Shown: positions 46,015-55,570, numbered from the stretch's first letter. The stretch is DNA of 64,000 nucleotides from Natrarchaeobius chitinivorans (GCF_003841505.1 NZ_REGA01000005.1:62001-126000); one strand, 5' to 3'. Numbers and translations: made by a program. Notes: generated from the letters alone by a model not told the origin.

Positions 46015-47217
46015 ATGGAACTTTTAAGTCGAGGCTCGTCAATCATCGATGATTTGTGGAGTGATGGTCGAGGGTACGTTCTCATCGCAGTCTCTGGGGG
46101 GTGGTTTCTCTCGATTGGGATCAGAATGATATACCCTGTTTTGCTCCCATATATCCGGGTTGATTTTAACATTTCGTTGACTGTTGCGGGACTTCTTCTG
46201 ACGATGCTCTGGTTCGCATACGCCCTCGGTCAAACTCCTGGGGGCATCTGGGCCGACCGGTTAGGCGAACGAAAAGTTCTTGGCTTGAGCACGCTCGTTT
46301 CCGGCGTTGCGCTCGTAATTATATCTCTTTCGAACGTTCTCACGCTGTTATTCGTAGCTACGGTACTATTCGGTATCGCAACGGCGCTCTTCGGCGTTGC
46401 ACGATTTACCGTTCTTTCCAATTTGTACACCAAAAGAGATGGAACTGCAATCGGATTGACCATGGCCGCAGGGGACGTAGGGAATGCGTTGATGCCGCCA
46501 ATTGCCGGTCTCACGGCTGCGGTATATTCCTGGCGATTCGGTTTTAGTTTCGCAATCCCGCTCTTTTTCATGATGACAGTGATCCTGTGGGTGGCAATTC
46601 CTGCCCAGTCAACGAGATCGAACGGGGTTACCAACTCATTTACCTTCGATACGTTACAGTACGTCTTTCGGAACGTATCGAACAGATCCGTTTTGATAGT
46701 TGTTTTTATACAACTTCTCGGCTTCTGGGTTTGGCAGGGATTCACCGGATTTTACCCTCTTTATTTGACCGAAGTTAAAGGAATATCTCCAGGGATTAGC
46801 TCCGTCGTCTTTGGTCTCTTTTTTATTATCGGAATTGTTATCAAGCCTGCTTCTGGTGGCGCATACGACCGCTTTGGGATCGGGTGGACAGTTATAATTC
46901 TATCGGGGACAATGGCTGTGAGCCTGTGTATGCTAGTGATTTTCGCCAACACGCTGGTGGCTATCCTTCTTCTTACCCCGTTTCTTGGTGCTGTCCTCGG
47001 GATGGCTACCGTTACCCTATCTCATTTAACAAACCTCTTACCAAAAGATATGCAAGGAACTGGTCTCGGCCTCATTAGGAGTTTCTACATTACGATCGGG
47101 TCACTTAGCCCGACTGTTATTGGCTTGTTTGCCGACTATGGTTACTTCGATCACGCTCTGCTCCTGTTCGCACTCTTTTCAATTGTTATCCTGATCGCTG
47201 CCTGGAATATTAAATAA
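46015..47217 (+). CDS. MFS transporter
   Basis: 400 residues and twelve predicted helices. FAYALGQTPGGIWADRLGER is the loop-2 motif after helix 2. It starts 11 bp after tctA, so is probably the last gene of the transporter operon. A second carrier next to a complete TTT system may export a product or take up a related substrate. Not assignable to a named subfamily. Confidence 0.85.
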   Translation: MELLSRGSSIIDDLWSDGRGYVLIAVSGGWFLSIGIRMIYPVLLPYIRVDFNISLTVAGLLLTMLWFAYALGQTPGGIWADRLGERKVLGLSTLVSGVALVIISLSNVLTLLFVATVLFGIATALFGVARFTVLSNLYTKRDGTAIGLTMAAGDVGNALMPPIAGLTAAVYSWRFGFSFAIPLFFMMTVILWVAIPAQSTRSNGVTNSFTFDTLQYVFRNVSNRSVLIVVFIQLLGFWVWQGFTGFYPLYLTEVKGISPGISSVVFGLFFIIGIVIKPASGGAYDRFGIGWTVIILSGTMAVSLCMLVIFANTLVAILLLTPFLGAVLGMATVTLSHLTNLLPKDMQGTGLGLIRSFYITIGSLSPTVIGLFADYGYFDHALLLFALFSIVILIAAWNIK

Positions 47218-47601
47218 TATTGTTTCCTTGGCCAGTTTGTGTGAAGTCACAGTTCAGGTTAGTCATCCCACTTCTCCCATCGAGTTGAGCAGTTCACCGA
47301 AATGTTAACACAATATATGAAAAGACAATGGCCACTGGACAATAGTATAAGATCTATAATAATTATCCACCTTTAGATTTCACCAATCTCATCAAATCTG
47401 AACTCCCTGATAATCCCTCTACCAGAATGTAAGGTAGAAGCTTTCTTGCTGGTTTATAGCCCTCTAATTTGTCCCTTTAGACAGTGTCTATAGTAGACAT
47501 TATATGCTCATGTTCATTTTTGTTATATGTGATCCTCACTGATCGATGTCTGAAAATGCGGATCTACATCCACCATGATGATCATGTCCTCTTTTAACTC
47601 T
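47218..47601. other. AT-rich intergenic, no gene seen
   Basis: About 380 bp of AT-rich sequence between the MFS gene and the transposase remnant; no feature supported. Confidence 0.55.
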
Positions 47602-48060
47602 TCATATATCACGAGAATGAACGCTTGCGTGGAGGTGGAACGCACTCTTCGATTCGAGAAAGAAATGAACACCATCCACGGCAATTATGATCAAATGGCA
47701 AACGTGATTGAAGTTCTCAGATAATTCGATGGATGGCCGCGTATCGCGCGAAATCCATGCGGTACGCGACTCGGCTTGAACAATTTCCCTTTGATCAATA
47801 CAAACTACTGTGGCGTCGATCTTTAGTCGCTTTATTTGTGTCCCTCGCGGATGTTTCTTGTCCCTTAACAGCTGGTTTGGCCCCTGTCGGACGTGGTTTC
47901 TGATAGCTCAATCCCGCTTCTTCGAGAAACCGCCACCAGTTCCGGATTGGGTACTTGTCACGTGAGTTTTTGTCGCCAACAGCCGGTTTGTCGGCCTCTT
48001 TCCTTTGACTTCGTTGAGTGCGCCGTGAATTTTTCGACAGAGATTTCGTTGGGATAGTAC
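47602..48060 (-). pseudogene. Broken IS630-family transposase
   Basis: Two overlapping minus-strand frames give one decayed transposase. The 5' part reads NWWRFLEEAGLSYQKPRPTG, the typical end of the IS630 N-terminal DNA-binding region. It stops at a TGA near 47812 and the remainder, in another frame, reads CIDQREIVQAESRTAWISRD, TRPSIELSENFNHVC and AVDGVHFF, matching the DDE core order of haloarchaeal IS630 proteins. At least one frameshift, and no terminal repeats found. It marks the right side of the AT-rich island. Confidence 0.7.
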
Positions 48061-48133
48061 ATTATAAATAGTGATGGCCGATAGCCTGAACATTCAGGCG
48101 ATTACTAGTGGCTCGAGACTCATCGAATAGCGA

Positions 48134-48553
48134 TTACTCGACAACTGGCCGAAATTTGGCCCCGTAGCGGACGATCCCTTCCTGTTCGTAGATCCGGCGG
48201 ATCGTGCGTTCGACCCGATCACCGCGCTCGGGGGCGTACGGGTCGCAATCGGTAAGCATTCCAGGGACGAGTACGCCCTCGTCGAGTTCGACGATAACGA
48301 CACCGATCGTCCCTTCCCGTTGCAGGTAAGACTCGAACTCGGGCGGTGCACCCTCTTCCATGACGGTTTTCGTGACGATTTCGCCCGTCCCCTCCGGTTC
48401 GACCTCTCTGAACGTAGTCAGCGACGAACACACAGAGCAGGCACCATCCGCCGGGAAGTTGTACGCGCCACAGTCGAGACACTCACCGAGGACGAAGCGG
48501 TACCGCTGTTCTAGGTTCTGCCACCACGTCGGCAAGCTGATATACGCCCCCAT
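48134..48553 (-). CDS. DUF35 zinc-ribbon/OB-fold protein
   Basis: 139 residues. An N-terminal rubredoxin-like zinc ribbon has Cys25, Cys28, Cys39 and Cys42 (CLDC and CSVC), followed by an OB-fold with GTIGVVIVELDEGVLVPGML. Members sit in complexes with thiolase and HMG-CoA synthase in archaea and with thiolase-like aldolases in actinobacteria, where they help channel CoA thioesters. Here its ATG shares a base with the stop of the HMG-CoA-synthase-like gene (TAATG), and the thiolase gene is next, so the three are one operon. Confidence 0.92.
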   Translation of the reverse strand: MGAYISLPTWWQNLEQRYRFVLGECLDCGAYNFPADGACSVCSSLTTFREVEPEGTGEIVTKTVMEEGAPPEFESYLQREGTIGVVIVELDEGVLVPGMLTDCDPYAPERGDRVERTIRRIYEQEGIVRYGAKFRPVVE

Positions 48554-49515
48554 TACGGATCACCTCCGTTCCCGACGGGGCGTGCGCGTTTCGCCGCGTA
48601 CTCGGCGTATCGGATATCGGTCGTTTCTCGCTCCCACGATATCGAGAGCGACCCCTGAAGCGCTATCGCGTCCGCACCGGATCCGTCGCCGTATCCGACG
48701 ACCAGTACGTCCGTTTCACCGCCTGCCCACGCGTCCAGTAGACCGAAAAACGGGCTTGCCGTGCCTGTATCGCCGAGGCACGCCGCCAGTTCGTAGACCG
48801 CGGGATCCGCGTCGGTGGATCCAGCGGCGCGATACGGCAGACTCCCGTTTGGAGCAGTCGGTGCGATTGCCCCTGGTGTCGTTTCCATCGCCTCGATTGC
48901 CGCCCCGGAAACTTCCGTGTACGCGCGGCGCTCGTACGCGGTTGCGCCGTACGACTCCGTGACCGTACTCCCGCGTCTCCGAAAGCGAGTGCCGGAAAAC
49001 TCTCGAGCGTACGTTCCGGTTTCTTCGAGCGTTACCGGACCGTCCGACCCGACGACGAAAGCGACCGCACCCGCTCCAGCCGCGTCGTCGATGGCGGTCC
49101 CTCGAGGCCCCTTCGGACAGTCAGTCGCGATCACCAACCCTGGTGAGTCCGGGGCTCGCACTGCCGAAAGAAGCGCCCTCGTCCCGCCACGGGTCGACTG
49201 CGTGTGGATCGACACGTCGACGGTCCCTCGCAGTCCGAGCATCTCCGCGAACTGTACCCCGACGTCTCCCTCGTCGACCGGCGGAGTCGTCGTCCCGACC
49301 GAAATTGAGCCGACGTCGTCCGCGGAACACCCGGCGTCTGCAAGCGCGCGCTCGGCGGCCTCTACGCCCATCGTGACCGCGTCCTCGTCGGCACTCGCGA
49401 CCGCTTTCGTCTCGATACCACGGCCCGCAAACGATCCGGTCGCGTTCGAAATCGTCTCGGCGTCGATGCGGTACCGCGGCGTGTACGCACCACCACCCAG
49501 CAAACTCGCCGTCAT
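48553..49515 (-). CDS. HMG-CoA-synthase-like thiolase-fold protein lacking the catalytic Cys
   Basis: 320 residues from the ATG at 49515, which overlaps the thiolase stop (ATGA). LLGGGAYTPRYRIDAETI opens like archaeal HMG-CoA synthase, then a GVEAAERALADAGCSADD helix near 50-67 and SISVGTTTPPVDEGD near 70. Where family enzymes carry ACxAGT, this protein has SIHTQSTRGGTRALL (about 102-116), with Thr in place of the nucleophile. It therefore cannot form the usual acyl-enzyme. It may be a structural or regulatory partner of the thiolase, or a changed enzyme. Shorter than the about 350-residue archaeal synthases. Confidence 0.8.
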   Translation of the reverse strand: MTASLLGGGAYTPRYRIDAETISNATGSFAGRGIETKAVASADEDAVTMGVEAAERALADAGCSADDVGSISVGTTTPPVDEGDVGVQFAEMLGLRGTVDVSIHTQSTRGGTRALLSAVRAPDSPGLVIATDCPKGPRGTAIDDAAGAGAVAFVVGSDGPVTLEETGTYAREFSGTRFRRRGSTVTESYGATAYERRAYTEVSGAAIEAMETTPGAIAPTAPNGSLPYRAAGSTDADPAVYELAACLGDTGTASPFFGLLDAWAGGETDVLVVGYGDGSGADAIALQGSLSISWERETTDIRYAEYAAKRARPVGNGGDP

Positions 49516-50681
49516 GCCCACCCCTCCTCGAAGACGTGAACGGCGACCGCACCGCCCGATCCACCGACGCTGTGGGTAAGTCCGCACGATAGATTCCCGA
49601 CCTGTCTCTGCCCCGCCTCGCCACGGAGTTGATGGAATACTTCGACGACCTGTCCGGTGCCGGTCGCGCCGATCGGATGCCCTTTGGATTTGAGCCCGCC
49701 AGACAAATTCACGGGCCGTTCTCCGTGCCGTTCAGTGGCCCCGGACTCGAGGTACTGGCCCCCCTCTCCACGGTCGCAAAAGCCGAGGTCTTCGTACGCC
49801 ATAATTTCGGCGATACTGAAACAATCGTGGACTTCGGCGAACTCGATGTCGTCCGGACCGATCCCCGCATCGTCGTACGCCGCCTCGGCTGCGTCTCTCG
49901 TCGCCGGAATGCTGGAGAGCGTCTGGCGCTGGAACAGCCCGACCCGATCGCTGGCCTGACCGGTGCCCGTGATCCGGACCGGTTTGTCGGTCAGCGACGA
50001 CGCGACGTCCTCGTTCGCGAGAAGCACGGCGCTGGCTCCATCAGAGGTCGGACAGCAGTCATAGAGGTTGAGTGGATCCGCAACGCTCGTGCTGTTTACG
50101 GCGTCCTCGAGGCTACACTCGAATCCGAGGTGTGCGTTCGGATTCATCGCCCCGTTCGCGTGGTTTTTCACTGCCACTCGCGAGAGTTGCTCTCTCGTCG
50201 TCCCGTACTCGCTCATGTGCGCGTGAGCCATGTGAGCGTAGACGCCAGCGAAGGTCATGCCGGACATCCGCCCCCACTCCGTCTCGCCGCTTACACCCAG
50301 CCAGTACCGAGTGCGGTCCGCGCTCATATCGGTCATCACTTCGAACCCGCCCGCAAGTGCGACGTCTGCGACTCCGGCACGTATCGCCAGGACTGCCAGC
50401 CGGAGTGCGGTTCCGCTCGAGGCACACGCGTTCTCGACTCGTGTACAAGTGGTTCCGTCCAGTCCGGCGTGTTCGGTCACCGCTGGGCCACTCAATCCGA
50501 GCTGTCGGCCGCCGACGCCGAGGGTGCCAACGTAGGCTTCGTCGATCGAGTCGGTATCGAACTCTCCGTCGACGGACTCGACCGCTGATTCGAACGCTTC
50601 GGTAAAGAGGGTGCGATACGATTCGTCCGGAAACGCGCCGAATTTCGTTTGCGCTGCTCCGACGACGTATACGTCTGCCAT
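49512..50681 (-). CDS. Thiolase, SCP-x/acetyl-CoA acetyltransferase-like
   Basis: 389 residues. Nucleophile Cys86 in RVENACASSGTALRLAV, His in FAEVHDCFSIAEI (about 290), His in LKSKGHPIGATGTGQ (about 335), and the C-terminal LSCGLTHSVGGSGGAVAVHV. Claisen cleavage or condensation of CoA thioesters. With the HMG-CoA-synthase-like and DUF35 genes it matches the archaeal thiolase-HMGCS-DUF35 complex in gene order. A TATA-like GTATAATCC on the minus strand at 50703-50711 is well placed for a leaderless start. Confidence 0.92.
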   Translation of the reverse strand: MADVYVVGAAQTKFGAFPDESYRTLFTEAFESAVESVDGEFDTDSIDEAYVGTLGVGGRQLGLSGPAVTEHAGLDGTTCTRVENACASSGTALRLAVLAIRAGVADVALAGGFEVMTDMSADRTRYWLGVSGETEWGRMSGMTFAGVYAHMAHAHMSEYGTTREQLSRVAVKNHANGAMNPNAHLGFECSLEDAVNSTSVADPLNLYDCCPTSDGASAVLLANEDVASSLTDKPVRITGTGQASDRVGLFQRQTLSSIPATRDAAEAAYDDAGIGPDDIEFAEVHDCFSIAEIMAYEDLGFCDRGEGGQYLESGATERHGERPVNLSGGLKSKGHPIGATGTGQVVEVFHQLRGEAGQRQVGNLSCGLTHSVGGSGGAVAVHVFEEGWA

Positions 50682-50702
50682 GGTAGTTGATCATGAGCGC
50701 TG

Positions 50703-50711
50703 GATTATACC
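50703..50711 (-). promoter_or_regulatory. TATA box for thiolase operon
   Basis: GTATAATCC on the minus strand centred about 27 bp before the ATG at 50681. Confidence 0.55.
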
Positions 50712-50904
50712 ATTTTCTATCGTTCAGTTAGGTCAAGGCACTGTTCAAAGAAGTTGGAGATGTCGATTTTCATATGTTACTGCCCAATCACGTGAATATC
50801 ACCCTCAGGAATAGATTATCCACTCCTCAAATCTAACAGAGTAGCTAAGTGGTTTTTGAAGTTAGGGCTGTTGCTACAGTGTAACCGGTTTTCAAGATTG
50901 TATC

Positions 50905-51681
50905 TTATTCGATTATTGCGACTGGTCTGATCGGCGAACCGGTCCCGTCTCGAAGCTTGAGCGGGAATGCACAGAGCGTGAAGCGACGACCGGCGACCGC
51001 ATCGAGATTCGCCATATTTTCCATGTTCAGAACTTCGCGTTCGGCACCCATGTCGTGGGCGGGATACTGTTTTGTTTCTAGTGCCGAGGAGTGATCAATA
51101 CTGGGTGCGTCGATGCCGATGTTCTTTACCCCTTCGTCGGCGAGCCAGTAGGCGGCTTCCTCAGAAAGGCCGGTGTAATCGTAGAGGTAATCGTACCGCT
51201 TTTCGGGTGATTCCGTGTCGTAGTGTTCGTCCCTGTGACCGGTATAGAGAGTAATCGCGTCCCCATCTCGAATTTCGAGGTCGTTCTCTTCTAACGATCC
51301 TTCGATGTCTTCGATTTCGATGAAATCGGAGGAATCGACGTGAGAGACGTCTACACCCACAGCGCCGGTGTAGAACGTCTCGAGGGGTGCCTCGTCGATG
51401 CTTTCGTCGCTAGTGGGATCGAGGTGAGTCATCGCGTCGATGTGTGTCGGGCCGTGTTCGCTCACGAGGACCGTCCGAACGACGGGGTGTTCCTCGTCGT
51501 CACCCTGGCGCCTCGCTTTGAATTTCCGCTTTACTGCACCGGTTTCCTCGCCTGCCTTCTGCTTCCAGGTGTGGCCCGACTCCTCATGGGTAGACGTCGT
51601 CCAGAACTGTGTTCGGGATCCTCCCGGGTACACTGGTTGGCCCTCTTCGACGTAACCGGACAAGTCAATCAGTTCGGTCAT
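50905..51681 (-). CDS. Cyclase-family hydrolase, kynurenine-formamidase-like
   Basis: 258 residues. The motif SEHGPTHIDAMTHLDP (about 74-89) is the HxGTHxDxxxH metal site of the cyclase/KynB family, with Pro in place of the second Gly. DLSGYVEEGQPVYPGG opens the protein and GIDAPSIDHS near 200 is a further family segment. Family members hydrolyse formamides, lactones, isatin or cyclic amides with Zn or Mn. In this operon context it may open a ring before CoA activation by the neighbouring synthetase (inference). A well-spaced TATA box supports the start. Confidence 0.88.
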   Translation of the reverse strand: MTELIDLSGYVEEGQPVYPGGSRTQFWTTSTHEESGHTWKQKAGEETGAVKRKFKARRQGDDEEHPVVRTVLVSEHGPTHIDAMTHLDPTSDESIDEAPLETFYTGAVGVDVSHVDSSDFIEIEDIEGSLEENDLEIRDGDAITLYTGHRDEHYDTESPEKRYDYLYDYTGLSEEAAYWLADEGVKNIGIDAPSIDHSSALETKQYPAHDMGAEREVLNMENMANLDAVAGRRFTLCAFPLKLRDGTGSPIRPVAIIE

Positions 51682-51703
51682 GAAGAAACGTATATTTGGA
51701 GAT

Positions 51704-51714
51704 CCCTTAAAACT
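51704..51714 (-). promoter_or_regulatory. TATA box for cyclase gene
   Basis: Minus-strand AGTTTTAAGGG centred 28 bp before the ATG at 51681. Confidence 0.6.
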
Positions 51715-51823
51715 ATCGTGCCGGAGGAACTCAGCGAGTGCGAACGGTTTCGTCTACTCATATTTCGGCCAATCGAACTGGTGTTACGAGCGACAAAACG
51801 GAACGGTTTCTCCAACGCAGTGG

Positions 51824-53521
51824 TCACTCTCGAGAAGTGGTTGGACCCGAGCTAGGGTCGTCTCCGTCCGCTTTCCCGAGCACGGTACGCTTTATTTTTC
51901 CCGTCTGCGTTTGCGGGAGCGATTCTCGAAATTCGACGGCTCTCGGGTACTTGTAAAGCGCCAGGTTCTCGCGTGCGTGATCCTGGAGATCGTCGATCAG
52001 CGACGAGTGAGAGGACTCAGTTTCGGAGAGAACGACGAACGCCTTCGGAACCTGTCCGCGCTCGTCGTCCGGGATGCCGACTACTGCAGCCTTGGATACG
52101 GCCGCGTGGGTTTCGAGTACCGACTCGATCTCGCCCGGACCGACGCGGTAGCCGTTGGTGACGATGAGATCGTCCTTCCGGTGGTGAAAGGTGACGTATC
52201 CATCCTCATCGATACTCCCGATGTCGCCGGTCAGGAGCCATCCTTCGTGAATCTTTGCTTCCGTCGCTTCGGAGTCGTTCCAGTATTCGCTGAAACAGAC
52301 CGGATCGTCGTACTTCACTGCTATCTCCCCGGGAACGTCCGGGGAGTCGAGGACCTCACCCGATTCAACGTCCAGAATCTGAACGTCGTGGCCGGGTCCC
52401 GCGAGCCCGTCTGAACCGGGCCTGGACTCCACGAGTTGGGTACATTCGCCGACCACGAGATTCGCCTCTGTCTGACCGTAGAGTTGGTGGATCGCCGCAC
52501 CGGAAAACGCCTCTTCGGCCCAGTCCCGAATGTCTGCCGTTATTTCGGCACCACCACCCGCAACCACACGGACGGAGCTCAAGTCTCGGCCCTCGGCGAC
52601 GTTCGCATCTTTCATTCGACGTAGGGCAGCTGGAGCTGCGCTGAAGACGGTGACGTCGTGTGATTCTATCACGTCGGCTGCACGATGCGGGTCGAACTGC
52701 TCCCGTTGATACGTAACGACCGGCAACCCATAAAAAAGGCTTGTGAAGGCGGTCGTGTAGATGGACCCGACCCACGCCCATTCGGAGGGGGTCCAGTGAA
52801 CGTCGTCGTCCCGAAGGACCATGTTACACTTCGCCGCGATAAACGACGGCAGATCGCCGAGCAGGGTCTGATGTGCGAGAATGACGCCTTTCGGCTTCCC
52901 GGTCGTACCGCTGGTATAGAGGAGAACAGCAGGATCGTCCGGAGAGGTGTGAACTGGGTCGATTCGATTCGACCCCTCAGCGACCGCTTCTCGAAGCGAA
53001 GCGTCCCCAACACCGTGGGACCGTTCGCCGACGGTGATCACCCGATCTAGGTCGACGCTGTCTCGAATCGACTCGAGCGTCGGGACGTTCGATTCGTCGA
53101 CAATGTATGCCATCGCACCAGAATCGCACAGACGGTGTCGCATTGCATCCGGACCGAACAAAGCGCTCATCGGAACCGATATCCCTCCGATTTTCCAGGT
53201 TGCGAGGTGAGCAACGAGGGTTTCGGGGCGCTGTCCGCCACAGACCGCAATCCGGTCGCCGCGGCCAATACCGTATCTTCGAAGAGAGGACGCGAGGGCG
53301 TCCGACTGCGCTCGAAGTTCCTCGAAAGTCACGGCGTAAGGGTCCGTCTGTTGGCCATCGGCGTAGACGGCGACGCGACTCTCGTCCGCGTTTGCCCATC
53401 GGTCACAGATGTACGTCGCCTTGTTGAACCGGTCGGGAATCTCCCACTGGAACCACTCGCGGAGTTCGGAGTAGTTTGCCCACCTCCGTTCGTAGAAGTG
53501 GTAGGTGTCGAGTCGATCCAT
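51824..53521 (-). CDS. AMP-forming acyl-CoA synthetase
   Basis: 565 residues from the ATG at 53521. AMP-binding motifs: LLYTSGTTGKPKGVILAHQT (about 188-207), YGQTEANLVVGE (about 330), GWLLTGDIGSIDEDGY (about 420), RKDDLIVTNGYRVGPGEIES (about 440) and the acyl-adenylate Lys in QTQTGKIKRT near the end. Closest in style to medium-chain and acetoacetyl/propionate-type ligases. Only 16 bp downstream of the E1 gene on the same strand, so co-transcribed. Activates the carboxylate feeding the thiolase branch or consumes the E1/E2 product; not decidable. Confidence 0.92.
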   Translation of the reverse strand: MDRLDTYHFYERRWANYSELREWFQWEIPDRFNKATYICDRWANADESRVAVYADGQQTDPYAVTFEELRAQSDALASSLRRYGIGRGDRIAVCGGQRPETLVAHLATWKIGGISVPMSALFGPDAMRHRLCDSGAMAYIVDESNVPTLESIRDSVDLDRVITVGERSHGVGDASLREAVAEGSNRIDPVHTSPDDPAVLLYTSGTTGKPKGVILAHQTLLGDLPSFIAAKCNMVLRDDDVHWTPSEWAWVGSIYTTAFTSLFYGLPVVTYQREQFDPHRAADVIESHDVTVFSAAPAALRRMKDANVAEGRDLSSVRVVAGGGAEITADIRDWAEEAFSGAAIHQLYGQTEANLVVGECTQLVESRPGSDGLAGPGHDVQILDVESGEVLDSPDVPGEIAVKYDDPVCFSEYWNDSEATEAKIHEGWLLTGDIGSIDEDGYVTFHHRKDDLIVTNGYRVGPGEIESVLETHAAVSKAAVVGIPDDERGQVPKAFVVLSETESSHSSLIDDLQDHARENLALYKYPRAVEFRESLPQTQTGKIKRTVLGKADGDDPSSGPTTSRE

Positions 53522-53537
53522 AGCTAGAGCGGGGGGA

Positions 53538-55544
53538 TCAAGTGAGTTTCCGGACGGTTTCTGCGATGTCTTCGTCGTCCGGAACGACTTCCTGTTCGAG
53601 CGGCGGACTAAACGGCGTTGGGACGTCGTCGATACCGATGCGCTGGACAGGGAAATCGAGATCGAAAAACGCCTCTTCGGAGATTCTCGACGACAGTTCG
53701 GACTGCATCCCGAAACTGAGCGGTGTATCGTCGACGACGACACATCGTCCGGTCTTTCTAGCGCTGGCCGCTATCGTCTCGACGTCGAGTGGGTCGATCG
53801 TTCTGGGATTTACGACTTCTACGCTGATTCCTTCGCTCTCGAGTCGTTTTGCCGCCTCGAGGGCGTTCCAGAGTTGTACCTGTGTGGCGACGACCGTGAC
53901 GTCTTCGCCCTCACGCTCGACCGCAGCCTCGCCGATGGGAAGGACGTACTCATCGGTCGGAACGGGACCAGAGCGGTTGTAAACTCCCGAGTGCTCGAAT
54001 ACCATTACCGGGTCATCACTCCGAACGGCCGCTTTGAGCAGTCCTTTCGTATCGGCCGGCGTCGAGGCGCAAACCACTTTGATACCGGGAATTGCCGCGA
54101 TCCAATTGTGCAGGGCCTGTGAGTGTTGTGCGGCGGCTTCGTATCCCATCGTGTTCTGGGTCCGAATTGTAAGCGGAATATCCAGTTTCCCGCCGAACAT
54201 GTACCGCATCTTCGCGACCTGGTTGAGCAGCTGATCACCGGCAACGCCCAAAAACCCGGAGTACATTACTTCCACTACGGGTCTCATCCCTGTTGCGGCT
54301 GCACCGAGACCACTTCCAACGATTGCGACTTCGCTGATAGGAGTGTTTCGGACGCGGTCTTCTCCGAACCGTTCGGCGAGACCTTCGAGGGTGTTGAACG
54401 TCCCGCCGCGACCGGCGACATCGATTCCCTGGAGGAACACGCGGTCGTTTTGTTCCATCTCCTCGCCGAGCGTTTGACTGATCACCTCGCGGACGGTTAG
54501 CTCTTCAGTGTCTCCGCTTTGCGGAACCGAACTCTCGTTGGCGTTCACGTTGTCGCTGTAGAGACCGTTGTAGGCCGCTTCCGGTGCCGGCTGATCGCTC
54601 TGGCGTGCAAAGTCGACCGCGTCCTGGATCTCTGCTTCGATCTCGCGTTCTATCTCCTCGTACTCAGACTCCGTGAGCACGCTTCGGTCGATGAGTTCCT
54701 GCGGATACGTTCGAATCGGATCCTTCTGTCGCCATTCGTTCAGTTCGTCTTCATCGCGGTAGAACTCCGAGTCACCCTCGTGGTGTCCTTCGAACCGATA
54801 CGCAATACACTCAATGAGGGACGGCCCCTTGCCGGCTCTGGCTCGCTCGACGGCCTCGGACGCCGCGCTATAGACGGCTTCGACGTCCATCCCATCTACC
54901 TGTACGCGGTTCACGCCGTATGGTTCACCGTAAACGGTTAAATCGTCGACTGATTCTGCCGGATGGTGGTCCTCGATGCCGGTCATCTCCCCGTATTGGT
55001 TGTTCTCGATGATCCCGACGAGCGGAAGGTTCCAGAGTCCAGCGAGGTTGAACGCTTCGTGAAATGCCCCTTGGGAGAGCGCCCCATCGCCGAAATACGA
55101 GACTGCAACCTCGTTACTATCACGCATTTTAGAAGACAACGCCGCTCCGGTGGCAATTGGAATGCCGCCGGCGACGATTCCATTCGCGCCGAGCATCCCG
55201 GCGTCGACGTCGGCGATGTGCATCGATCCGCCTTTGCCGTTGCAGTATCCAGTCTCCTTTCCGTACAGTTCGGCAGCCATTCGGTCCGTCTCGAGACCCC
55301 GTGCAATACAATGTCCGTGGCCCCGGTGGGTACTTGTGATGTAATCGTTCTCGGTGAGCGCCTGTTCGACCCCCACCGCGATCGCTTCTTCACCGATGTA
55401 CAGGTGGAGGAACCCGGGAACTTCGCCGTCGGCGAATCGGACCTGCATCTCGGATTCGAACTCCCTAATCCGTCGCATCGTACGCAGCAACTCGATCCGA
55501 TCCTGATCGTCGAGGTCGGACTGTTGCTCCTCTTGGGAACTCAT
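53538..55544 (-). CDS. Fused E1 alpha-beta thiamine-diphosphate dehydrogenase (acetoin/2-oxoacid type)
   Basis: 668 residues with the two normally separate E1 chains in one polypeptide. Alpha part (1 to about 325): RGHGHCIARG (about 74), NGKGGSMHI (about 102), and the thiamine-diphosphate motif GDGALSQGAFHEAFNLAGLW ending IIENNQY (152-184). A 25-residue linker precedes the beta part (about 348-668): TVREVISQTLGEEM, FGEDRVRNTPISEVAIVGSG and VVEVMYSGFLGVAGDQLLNQ. It decarboxylates a 2-oxoacid, or cleaves an alpha-ketol as acetoin dehydrogenase does, onto the lipoyl group of E2. E2 is the next gene upstream; no E3 gene is in the window. A good TATA box supports the start. Confidence 0.93.
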   Translation of the reverse strand: MSSQEEQQSDLDDQDRIELLRTMRRIREFESEMQVRFADGEVPGFLHLYIGEEAIAVGVEQALTENDYITSTHRGHGHCIARGLETDRMAAELYGKETGYCNGKGGSMHIADVDAGMLGANGIVAGGIPIATGAALSSKMRDSNEVAVSYFGDGALSQGAFHEAFNLAGLWNLPLVGIIENNQYGEMTGIEDHHPAESVDDLTVYGEPYGVNRVQVDGMDVEAVYSAASEAVERARAGKGPSLIECIAYRFEGHHEGDSEFYRDEDELNEWRQKDPIRTYPQELIDRSVLTESEYEEIEREIEAEIQDAVDFARQSDQPAPEAAYNGLYSDNVNANESSVPQSGDTEELTVREVISQTLGEEMEQNDRVFLQGIDVAGRGGTFNTLEGLAERFGEDRVRNTPISEVAIVGSGLGAAATGMRPVVEVMYSGFLGVAGDQLLNQVAKMRYMFGGKLDIPLTIRTQNTMGYEAAAQHSQALHNWIAAIPGIKVVCASTPADTKGLLKAAVRSDDPVMVFEHSGVYNRSGPVPTDEYVLPIGEAAVEREGEDVTVVATQVQLWNALEAAKRLESEGISVEVVNPRTIDPLDVETIAASARKTGRCVVVDDTPLSFGMQSELSSRISEEAFFDLDFPVQRIGIDDVPTPFSPPLEQEVVPDDEDIAETVRKLT

Positions 55545-55570
55545 AGCAACCGTATCTTCCGACTCATCGT

